Source: Myrica gale
Taxonomy: Eukaryota > Streptophyta > Magnoliopsida > Fagales > Myricaceae
Length of the DNA: 64,000 bases
Direction: 5' to 3'
Assembly (NCBI GenBank): GCA_963930655.1
Contig: OZ005602.1
Coordinates: 1,061,501 to 1,125,500, forward strand
Both the position numbers and the translations under genes were made by a program. Position 1 is the first letter of the stretch, and the number at the start of each line of letters is the position of its first letter. The notes beneath the pieces were generated by a model. It did no database searches and was not told where the DNA came from. It saw only the letters and a program-made list of their open reading frames with translations. Shown here one piece after another: positions 24,801 through 36,800 of the stretch.

Positions 24801-27800
24801 CTATTTCCGATGGTTTGGAGGGGAATGTCCTCGGGCTATGTTGGATCCTCTGGCTGGTGTTGAGAGTTCTCACTCTCTAGAGTTGGAGGTTGGAGTTCCC
24901 GAGGTGGGAATGCTAGAAGCAGCGGGCACTGTTGTAAAACCAGTTCTCAAATCTCAACCCTGGACGGTCAGTTTCCCAGTTAAAGCTGTGGGGGGGGGAA
25001 TCTCCGGCGTGGGTCTTGGACATGGTTTCCTCGGTGGGTCAGATGGTTGGGGTGTCGTGTGGTGGTCAAGAGGAAAAATTGAGGGATCTCTTTGCAGCGT
25101 TGGAACGTAATCGGGTACCGCTTACTTCACAAAAATTCCAGAAAGTTAGGGGGGCGGATGATCAGGGAGTTGAAGGGGTTAAAGTCTTCGGTTAATTATG
25201 AAGGGTCTTCTGCACTCGCTACGAAGACGTAAAAGTTACGGACTGATTGCTTGGGGACTCAGTTGTGGCGTCTTGTTGGCTCTGAGGGAGGGAGGGAGTT
25301 CTAGGGAGAGTCTACTTGGCTAGTGGGCTGAGGGTGTTTTTGTTTCTCGGGAAAGTCTTAGTTGACTTCTCTAGTTTGCTTCTCGGGAGCGTCCTCAGTA
25401 TTTTCTCTTGTACTGTTGACTCCGTTGTCGCGTGTACTTTGTCTTTTCTTCTTTTTAATAAAATTGGCTTAATTATCAAAAAAAAAAAAGAAAAAGCTAA
25501 TAAAATCCTGAAAATCTAAAAAAGGACCCCCCCCAACATTGCACCAGCCCAGAAAAAAGAGATTGAATCAAACCACCCTTCAAACGCTCCAAAGACATAG
25601 CTGAATCCTCGAAACACCTACTATTACAGTTTCCTTTCGTAACTGTAATAGTAGCTTAAAGAACCAGTTTGTTGAAGCCAATGTCAGAACTTTCTTTCTT
25701 CCCTTTCTTTTCAGTTTCCTTTCCAGACTTTTTATGCAATATGCATGAGGGACTTTTCCGGCGTTATGGTTTGGGAGAAGAGCTTAAATTTGATAATAAG
25801 GAAGCAAAAATATATTCTTCTTGCATTTACAAAAACAGAAGCAGAAAAAATAAACAAGTATTGAACATAATAACGGCATATCTATCTTAAACCTCGAGAT
25901 GGGGGACTTACTTTTAGAAAACAAATCATGCCAAGAATATTCTATGGGGCCCATATTTACTATGATTTGTGTCGGTTCCACCAATGGCTTGATCTGCAAA
26001 AACCAACAAAGTAACACTCGGACATCAAGAACTGAACTTTGACATAAAACAATCAAGCTGCATGTCACTCACCTGGAGAAAGTAGGCAAACGAAAATTTT
26101 CCACTCAAAACGACAAGCCAAAAGACCATATACCTGCATAATAATCAGCATACTTGATGAAGTTCTGATATTTTCGAAATGGAATCCCAAAATACACAAG
26201 AAAAACAACCACGGTCCACATGAATTGTGAACTGCTGGGGTCTAACACTGGAAGTCCAAAAAAAAATTAAGATATCACCTCATCTTTTCCCTTTTTTCAT
26301 TTTTCATGTGAAGAGGGTGGATTTATCTTTCCAAGATCTGAACAGAAATCTAACATATTCTAAGGTTATTAGGCCGAAGATAAACAAAAATTTATCTCAT
26401 TTCTTTCTTGTTTTTAACTCAAATCTCAAAATCTTGTTCTTTCTTTCTTTTCTTTTTTTCCTTTTTTTTAAGAGGGGGAGAAGAAGGATTAGAGATTACT
26501 TGATGAAATCAGTAGTTCTCTCATACATGCCACGCCCAACATAATGTCGTTCCTTTGATAAATGACCACAACAGAGAAACCAACAAAAACAAATAAACCC
26601 ACGAATCAACATGAAGAAATTGAATATATCAGGGAAATCACAAATTCACGCTTCAAGAGAAAGAAATGTCAAGAGGATTCAAACCTGGCGCATCCACTTG
26701 ACAAAGCGAATTAAAGGCCAGCGATCACATTGATTAGTTAGACGATGGCATGCGGGTATTCGCATGAGGAAACTAATGAAAAATTGGAAACCGGCATAGA
26801 TGCCAATTACAATCACATACACCCTGAAAGTAACAGAATCTGCATTTGGTTTGCTCTCTTCCTGGAGGGCTTTCCTGCATGAACAGGCAAAAATGAGAAA
26901 TGTTAACAACGATTTAACAAAGAGACAAGATGATACACAAAACCACCAAGTCTGAAAGAACGTAATAGAGAAAATATTCAATAATGGCAGAGAACTTACA
27001 CATAAAGGAAACATAAGAAGACTGAAGCAATACTAAACCACAGAAAACGGAGAAAAATTCGAGAAATAGCCACGTGGCGTGTGGTAGAGTATGCACCATA
27101 CATCATGAGAATGTCCAAAACACCTAAATTCCACAATAGAAACTTCAGCAATTGAAGGATTGTTTGGGAGGAAGCAATGATGAATTTATAGTAAACACTA
27201 GTTAGGCACAACAGTTAGGACTACAACCATCTAGAGGATCGAAGCTAAATATCGTTGACAATGTCTTAGGCAGCAAGAGAAACTTACTCTCAAAGAACTT
27301 CATCACAACAAATGTTGGACCAAGACTGAGAATTTCCCGTAAGGTCTTGGCATTAAGCCGTTGATTATTGAATGCAATGATGGTGAGACCCTGAAACATC
27401 AAAGTGAAATGTACAAAGAAAAATATGTTCAAGAAAACAATGCATGCGCCATCTTAAATAACACTAAACTCTTTTAACCACAATATTTAGCACTAATGAG
27501 AAAATAAGATTCAATAGGATAAGAAAAAGCTGAAGCTGGGGAATCCATTGCATTCAGAGAATAGAAAGGAGAGTGGAAGATGATTTTGAACTACTCGTGG
27601 GACACAGACAAAGATATTTTATAGTCAAAAGACTCATTAGCTTCAGAATATATTCTAGCACACCAAATTAAAGTCAAGATACAGGGACCAGAACATAACT
27701 CACATTTTAGAGCAAGACAGAGCACGAAGAAAAGATCTCACAAAAGGTTAAAACGAAAAAAGGAAAGACGACAAATCAGCAGATTTGGTTAGAGCATTTA

Positions 27801-30800
27801 GCATATATTCCCAGAGAGAGAGGTGCAGCAGAATGGGTGGAAGAGACTTCTATGTAAAAACAAAATGCAAATAAAAGAAGGGAAGGGATATGGAAGTAAA
27901 AAGAAAGAACAAGCACAATATTAACAGCAATCTCTGCAACTTAACGAATGCTTGAGTTGGGATTAAACACCCAAACCTGAAACATCATAACAAGAAATAT
28001 CCAGAGACGGTGAAAACTATGATAAAGATGAAGAAATGTCCGGTGCTCAACAAATGATGTTTTCCCTCGACGCTGACTTCTGCCAGAAGCAAGCATATTC
28101 TGTGACCAAAAGAGAGAAGAAAAAATTAAGGCAAAGAAATTCAATTTGCCACCATAAGATCCAGAGAATTAAAGTACAAGCCCAATGGTCCAACCGGCAT
28201 AACAATACCAGATTCAAATCCAAATGCAACAGTTTTCAAATGAGAGACAATAAAATTTGTAGGGTACAAAGTTTTGAGAACAAAATTTACAAATTCAAGT
28301 TTTGTTCACTTCTTTGCAAAGCTCTGCAATTTGTTCTTATGAACAAAGCCGGCTACTGTTTTAACAGTTCATCAAATCAAAACTACCTAATGTGTTTGTA
28401 GGTTATAGCTCACTAATACTTCCAAAGAATACAGAATATCAAACACTAGATGAAGAAATTTCTAATCATGGACATGCAATACACAGAAATCAAAGGAGAG
28501 GAACAGATGTTGGGCTCGCACATTCATTGCAGATCCAACAGGTTACGCTGATGTCAGAGGCTTTTTCAGTGCCAGCCAAAACTGCTGCTAGTCCACCTCA
28601 GTTCCACCTCCCTTCTCTTTACTTTTGAATACCAACTCTCTCAATATGGAAAGTATGCCAATAATATTCAGTTCAATCCTTCTCCAACTCAATCTACTCA
28701 AAACACTTTAAAAGTTTAAGTCCACGTCAAAATTGTCCACCCATTTTTCTTCATTGGAGAATGGAGCAAGTATGGGAGAAAATTAAGGAAAAAGGTGAAC
28801 TGGAAGTAACAAGATGCAGTAGTTGAGCCACCTTCTTCGGCCCATAACATCCTTAGATTCCAAGCCATTTTGAAGTGCAAAGCCTATCCCTACCTAACAA
28901 ATTGAGGAAGTTCTGATGGAGCTTTGCGGGTGTGGATGTTAATCCCTCTGTGCATCTGCTGGGTTCTTTGGAAGGAGAGGAATGATAGATGTTTTGAGAA
29001 TACCTTCTTGTCTTTAGAGGGGTTAAGGGGAAAATTTCTGAGTACTATATCTCTTTGGGTCAATTCGGTGTTGGGCAGTCCTTTTTCTGATGTATTTAAT
29101 TTTATTAGCTTTGTAGCTTGCCTGGATTAGGCATTCAATATAGCTCCTTGTACTGTTACTTCCTTTAGTTATTCAATAAAGCTTTTCTTACTTATCAAAA
29201 AAAAAAGTTATGCAGAATTACCAACATATTCATGACTTGGATTCCGACCCAATTCCAAATTCAATCAGCAATTTTAACCACACAGATTGTGATCCAAATG
29301 TGGATTAAGTGTATTCGATGCATCACAATACTCAGAACTTCCTCTATCACCTTTTCAGTACAAAAAAAAATCTGATATACGAGAAGACAGTCCAAGAGGC
29401 CCAAAAGGAGCATAGCAAAAAGGCTTATATCATCGGCTTACCACCGAAATGCCTCATAGGTCTAAATGGATCTAAAGTCCTAATCCATAGTGTTAAACTG
29501 TTTTTTTATAAGTAAGACAATTTTATTAAAGAAAAGAAAGAAGATAGTACAAGAGACTATACTAACAACTTCTAAAGCATACAAACTAAAAAATCCGGAA
29601 AATCCACAAAAGGATTGCCTAAACCCGAATTAGCCCATAGAAACAGAGAATGCAAAAAAAAACCCCTCAAACTAGCCAAAGATACAACCCTATCTTCAAA
29701 ACATCTCTCATTCCTTTCTCTCCACAAACACCACCGGATGCAAGCTGGAATCATCTTCCAAATGGCCGGCACAATTGGATCCTCAAATTCCTCTTCCAGC
29801 AACGCAAAACATCCACTACCTTCCTCGGCATAACCCAATCATAGTTAAGAATGCTCAACACATGCCCCCACAACCCTCTAGCCACCGAGTAGGGAATAAG
29901 GATATGATCCACTGTTTCTCCATCGCTCCAAAAGCAAAGCATACATCAATTTCACAAAGAAAACACCACTCTTAGTACCCCTCCACAACATTCTATCCTC
30001 ACCCCTCTCCTACTCCACTAATAGAGTAAGGAATAAAACTCTGAGAAAACTTTCATCTCCCAATCATTTCGTCATCCTATCAAAGTGAACATCCCACAAA
30101 ACCACTACGGATCCCATCTCCATGCAATCAGCCACCCAAGCATCCTTCCTACGAGCAAGAGAAAATAATTGAGGAAACTCCTCACTCAACGGTCTATCCT
30201 CACACCACTTGTCATGCCAGAACCGAATTCTGGAACCTCTCCCAACTACAAACCTAATATGCTCCCAAAAGAAGTTTCACCCTCTACTGATGCTTTTCCA
30301 CAAACTCACACCATAAGAACCCTGAACCACCAAAGTGCTCCACCCACCCTCCTCACACCCATACTTCTCCATAATGACTGTCTTCCACAAGTTGTCTCTT
30401 TCAGAATTGAATCGCCAAAGCCATTTACTAAGAAGAGCTCTATTGAACAAGGTCAGCATTCTGATAGGGAGCATATTAGGGGAGCAAACTTTAGCCCACC
30501 TAACAAGGTGAAACCTATGCTCATCACCACCGCTTCCCCACAAAAAGTCCCTTTGAAGCTTCTCCAACCTATTAGACACCGACGTCGGTATAGGAAAAAA
30601 AGACATAAAATAAGTAAGAAGGCTAGAAAGAGCAGATCTCATCAACGTTAACCTTCCCCCTTCTGAAAGGTACATGCGCTTCCATCCCTCCAACCTTCTT
30701 TCGAATCGTTCAACAATACCATCCCATATGCTCACACATTAAAACTTAGCACCAAGAGGAAGCCCAAGGTATGTCATCGGGATGGACGACAACCTACAAC

Positions 30801-33800
30801 CCAAAATATCCGCCAACCCCTGAACATCACACACTTTGCCTATAGGAATAACCTTAGACTTGCCAAGATTAATCCTCAGACCATACACCGCCTCAAAACA
30901 CAAAAGCAAACATCTCAGAGTCCTCACTTGATACTCCACGTCCTCACAAAAAATCAGCGTATCATCAGCAAAGAGTAAATGCGAAATACACATCACATTA
31001 CTACCACCTCTCCCTACCTCCAAAACCCTTAATAGCACCTCTTTCAACCGTCTCATTCATCATTCTGTTGAAGGCTTCCATGACAATCACAAACAAAAGG
31101 GGTGAAAGAGGGTCACCCTGAAGCAAACCTCGAGAACTCCCAAAGAAACCTTGAGGAGAGCCATTCACCATCACAGAAAACTTAACCATAGAGATACAAA
31201 ACTCAATCCAACAACACCACTTCTCCTGAAACCCGCATCTCCTCAAGAGACACAACAAGAATTTCCACTTCACATGGCCATAATCCTTGTGAATATCAAG
31301 TTTGCACATAACTCCCAAAACATTCGACCTCAATCTCAATCGATGCACTCATTAGCGATCAAAACAGAGTCCAAAATTTGTTTTCCCCTCACAAAGGCAG
31401 TCTGAGAAGGCAATATGATTTTCTCCAACACCAACTTCAACCTATTTGCCAACTCCTTAGCTAGAATCTTGTACACCCCTCCTACCAAACTTATAAGACG
31501 AAAGTCTTTCAATTCCACAGCACCTGTTTTTTTAGGAATAAGAACAATAAATGTAGCATTCACACATTTAAACATGGCCACAACATCTCCCTTAACCACC
31601 TCCCAGCGAAACTGGAAAAAAACTAAAGAGAATCCATCCGGGCCTGGAGCCTTGTCACCATTATGGTGACGGACCACCCCGGTGACCTCATCCTCCTCAA
31701 AGGATCTCTCGACCCAACACGCCTCCACCTCTGAAATCAAATCAAATTCCAAACCATCCAATACCGGCCTCCAGGGAAATGGCTCCTCATACAAAGAGTA
31801 ATACAAATCAACAATACTATCAGAAATCAGCGACGGATCCTCCATCATTTCCCCCTCCATTTCCAAACTAAAAATCGAGTTAACCCTCCTATTCGAGTTG
31901 GTCATACGGTGGAAAAAATTAGTGCATTTATCCCCATCTTTAAGCCACAAAGACATCAATTTTTGTCTCCAACTAATGTCCTTCAACTCAATCAAATGAT
32001 CTAAATCACCCAAGACCTTCAACTTCCTTGCTTTCCCCATCTCACCGAGGATCTCCCCCTAATCCAAGGAATCAAGAGACGACAACTCGCTTAATAAGGC
32101 AGACATACGGAAACTAATATCCCCAAAGTTTTCTTGGTTCCACATTCTCAGCTTATTCATCAAAGCCTTCAACTTAGAGTCTAGCACAAAACTCGGAGAA
32201 CCCCGAAATTCAAAAGACTCCCACCACCCCATAACCCGATCCAAAAAACCGTTCTCCTTCAACCACATATTCTCAAAACAAAAGGGCCTCCTCCCTCCTC
32301 TCACCCTTCCATCTACCAAGAGAATGGGAAAATGGTCTGAATACAACTGAGACAACCTACGCTGAGAAGCCTCCGAGAACAGAGACTCCTAACATGGACA
32401 AAATAAAAAGCGATCAATCCTAGACTAGGACTGAGTAGCTCTATTATTGGACCATGTGAAGGCACCCTCGGATAAAGGGATATCCAATAACCCCATTTCT
32501 AAGATAAAATCAAAGAACTCCTCCATAGTTGGACCCAACCATCCACCCCCCAAGCGCTCACTAGGAAAGCGAGTGACATTAAAATCTCCCCAATGCACCA
32601 CAGAAGATCCCACAGAGCTCTCACCCCAACCAACTCATCCCACAACAAACTCCTACTACTATCAGCATTAGAGCCAAAAACTCCTGAAAACATCCACTCC
32701 ACCCCCATCAACTAGATTTCTAAAGATAGTCGAGACAGAGAAATAACGGATACAAGAATCCACCAACTCAAGCACCCTAGTATCCCACAAAAAAATACCC
32801 CCTAGATGCAACATTCGCTTCCAAACAACACCATCTCACAAAATGACCACCCCACAAACATCTAATCACAACCCTAGACATAACAGCCACCTTGGTCTCC
32901 TGAAGACAAACCAAGTCTGGTTTTCATCCCCTCAACAAATTCCCTACACCCTTACATTTTGCTCTATCATTGAGCCCTCTTACACATCTAATCACCATCT
33001 AATCATTGAGCCCTCTTAGGCATCATCTAATCACCATCAATGCCCGCCCCTCACTCTTACCCTTCCTTGACGAAGCGGACTTCCTATCATAATTAATAGA
33101 AGACACAAAACCCATCATCTCTCTGACTAATTTACCATCGTTCCTTCTGGGGGTCTTAACGCTACTCTGCTGCCTATCTTGTTCCAAAGCAGCAAAAAGA
33201 CTCATCAAATCGGCCTCATAGCCATCAGAAGACACACCCACCATAAGTCTGAAAGACGACACCATATCTAACACCCACCCCGAAGCCCCAACACTCCTAT
33301 GGCACTCAAACTCCCCCCATCAGGGCCACAAACTGCCAATGGAGCCCCACACAGATCTGGTTCTTCCACCTCCACCAGAGACAACTCCTCTCCCACCCTT
33401 CCCGCAGCATCTAGCACTCCCACAACATTCCCATCTACAATACTATCAAATCGAGCCATCCCAACAACCTCCTCCGACACAAAACACTGACCGTAAGTTT
33501 TAGAGCCCCGTAAACATACAACTCCCAGCCTATCCCCCCTCCATCAGGACTCCCAGACAACTCACCTGTTACCTCACGGCCATCCCTATCTACCCCCTCA
33601 ACATTTCCCATCTTGCCCCACTCCAAGAGCCTCACCCAACCTCCCATCCAAACCCACCCCTTATCCTCATCAAAAAGCACTAAGGAGGAGCCGGCGACCT
33701 GATCTGGGCAATCAGCAGCAAGATCCGGTGAAAAAAATACCCCCTGGGAGGAGACATTGACGTCAAGATGCAAAGAACCGGAGCCCGGCGACAACTCCGG

Positions 33801-36800
33801 CGCCAGAAGGGCCTCTAGGCTGCTACCCCTCACCCCCACAGTCAACTTCGACCAACCTCCAGCCGCCGATAACTGGTCTGCACCAACTGTCGTTCCTTCA
33901 TGCTGAACGACACTAGCTCCACGCATAAGTGTCGGGTCATTAAGGAGACCCAACCCCCACCCAATCAAATCCAACCCACCCCCCACGACCTAAGCCCCCA
34001 AAGGAATCGGCTGGCCCAAAGATTTCAACCCATCCGAAGGGTCCAAGCCTAAAACTCTCTCCTGGGCTAAAACCAAGTCACGCAGGCTTGAAAGAATTGG
34101 GCCCAGCCCATCCATCTTGCCAGCTCCTGTGTGGGGATTAGTCCTTCCTTGCCAAGACAAACTTAACGGCAGGACCAAGAGATGCCAAATGAGAATTACC
34201 CGGCCCAACATTGCTCCCCAAAAGATTTAAAAGACATCAATCTCTTCTCGAATCCCCTGCAATTTGTTACTCTATAGAGCCACGTCAATCACCCTACCAC
34301 CAACCGACCGAGCATTAAATGCTAACTCCTTGGAAAATGAATCGTTGCCCACCAAAATCGCATGCGCAGAGTCATGCAGCGCTGCCTTCTTCTCCACGCC
34401 ACCCCCAGCCACCTCAACACCCTTCACGGCCAACACCCCACCCCCATAGCTCTCCCTCTTCGACCCTCTCTTAGCAGCTTCAACGAAAGATACCTCCTTT
34501 CAAACTCTAGAGCCATAAGAGCCTCCACCTCCATTTTTAAGCTAACCAAGGTAATTAACCACCTCCTGAAACACAGATGCTAGTTCAAACCACCCTGAAC
34601 CCCCTTACCTTCTGGTACCATCACCACCCCTTTTCTGCACCCCCCACCAAACTCCGCTATGGCAATATATCTACTTGTCTTGTTGCAGCACCTTTATGCC
34701 ATATAAGCCTGAGATGCTTCGTTAAATTTCGCCACAAACACCCTATTGACATACTTAGCAATCTACTAACCATGTTAACCAACCAGACAACACCATACTT
34801 CCCAAGGAAGATAGAACTCAAAAGTCTTCCGACTCCACCCCGAGAATTTCACAACACCATTTCCTAAAACTGTAACCTGAAATTCCTTAGCTTCAACAAA
34901 GATTCTACGGGAATAAGACATCAGGAACACCGGACTAAACTAAAGCAGCAACAGTGTCACAAAAATCTAAACAAACAAACAATCACCCAGCCCAGGCATC
35001 CCACAGGGAAGAGGAGAGAGTCAAAAATCCCACCAAATTCTAATAATTAATCATGCACTATGCACATGACTTCTGCTACATCAGATATCATAGTGTTAAA
35101 CTTTTCCTCAGTTTTATAAGCTACGGAACTAAAACAAAGAAAACAGACAGGGTTTTTGAACAAAACTATCTACCTTTGGTGATATTCAACAAGTTTCACT
35201 TCTATTAATCCCTTATGATGGTAAAGGAACAAAAGAGTAGGAGAAATTAGAAAGGGTAGCCCCAAAGGGGAAGAAAGAGACAGAATCAGCAAATTCTTGC
35301 ATTAATAGTCGCAAGCTATGATTTGTGGAAGTGATAAAGATTTAGAGCTTTCCAGGCACGTAGGCATGCTTTTTTTTATAAGGCAATTTTATTGAAAGAA
35401 AAAGGAATAGAATGAACAGTACAAAGGACTATACTGAGACCTCTAGACCAAACAAGCTAGACAACTAATGAAGTCTAAACACTCCGAAAAGGGAGAACCC
35501 AACATGGCATTCACCCACAAGAACAAAGACAGCAAAAAATTTCCCCTCAAACCCTCCATGGACAAAGCCACACCCTTAAAACATCTCTCATTTCTCTCTC
35601 TCCATAAATTCCACCAAATACAAGTAGGGATCATTCTCCAAATAGCTAAGGCCCAAGGGTCTTTAAAATCTCTTTTCCAGCACAACAAAACATCAGCTAC
35701 CCTCCTAGGCATCACTCAATTATTTGTGGTTACACCATATTTTTTTTTTATACAAGTAAGCCAATCTTATTAAAGAGAAGAGAAACAAAGAACACACAAC
35801 GGAGTCAACAGTACAAGAGATTATACTGAAAACCCTAACACACAAACCAGGTTATATTCAAGTTATAGTTCAAAACAACTCTGCAGGTGTCACACCATTC
35901 AAAAACTTCAAGTTATTTAATATTGTGACTTGTTATCATGTGATCTCTACAACTTAAAGACAACTGTCAGATTTCGCATCAATGACATCTCTGTTGTTTG
36001 TACGTACCTAAACCCATGTATTATCTTACTTTTCTAAAATAAACAAATGAAAATTGGGGACCTTTCATGGATGACATGTCCCCGATGCTCTTGGTGGTCA
36101 ATATCATGGAGATCCAGTTGGGGATGTCATCCTGTGAGAGTAAATCTGCAGTCCATGCAATAGCCGTTTTGCTTGTCTTCATTTCCTCCATTGTTTTGGT
36201 TGCCCTTCACTGCTTACTTTATTAAGACTATATGCTACCTTGCTAATGTTAAAGATTAGAACCTCATTTGGTGATCAAGTGAACGCGTTGTGTGCAATAG
36301 ATAATAAAGCTGACCTGACTTGAGTTCTTAGTCAGTAATATGTTTGCCTTATTGAGCTTTGTTTTTCAAGTTGCCGTCCTTTGATTTGGGTAATTAGCTA
36401 ACTGATGTTTGATGCAGCCCATTAAGATAAGTTTGAGTTGGTTACTTGAACAACTTGAGATTTGAATCAATGAGAGATTAGCTGAAATCTATTTGCAAAA
36501 ATTTTGCATAAGCTGGGATAAAATCATCTCTACAATACATTATGTACTCTCCTTTTCAGTCTCCCAAAATAGATGAAAATTTCCAAAACAAAAAACATCA
36601 TTGTCTATTTAACTTTCAATATTACCTTAATCCAACATACTTTGATCAAGCCTTTCTTCGGCAATCTAGGGACAGTATAGGTAGAGCATTTATTTCATTG
36701 AAGGCCCATTGAAAGCTTTCATCACTCTTTTTGGGGACGCATGCAATACAATTATTTTTTTTGTACCAACCTAAGAGATACAACACTTCAGGGTGATGGG

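Larger units (their letters stand above)
23437..25489 (+). mobile_element. ORF1-only LINE ('half-LINE') with captured 5' exon fragment
   Basis: An 18-bp perfect duplication gaaaaagctaataaaatc (23419-23436, 25490-25507) bounds the unit, with poly(A) at its right end. Order: PECT1-like fragment, ORF1, then directly the LINE 3' UTR (gttgactccgttgtc block). No endonuclease or RT is present, so it must have moved in trans. Confidence 0.88.
23333..25634 (-). mobile_element. LINE 3' fragment split by a younger LINE
   Basis: 23333-23436 is the poly(T)/3' UTR end and 25508-25634 the continuation into the ORF2 C-terminus, reading backwards. The two halves rejoin if the insert 23437-25489 and one copy of its 18-bp duplication are removed. 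Confidence 0.85.
29500..35088 (-). mobile_element. Nearly full-length L1-type LINE (5.6 kb)
   Basis: A perfect 14-bp duplication catagtgttaaact (29486-29499, 35089-35102) bounds the element. From its 5' end at 35088 it has a short 5' UTR, ORF1, ORF2 (endonuclease, RT, zinc-knuckle tail), 3' UTR and poly(A). Many stops and frameshifts show it is dead. It is the best reference for the other fragments here. Intron 12, sense to CALS9. Confidence 0.92.

Noticed and set aside
34264-34867. Plus-strand frames in the long LINE
   Set aside because: Shadows of the GC-rich ORF1 on the opposite strand.
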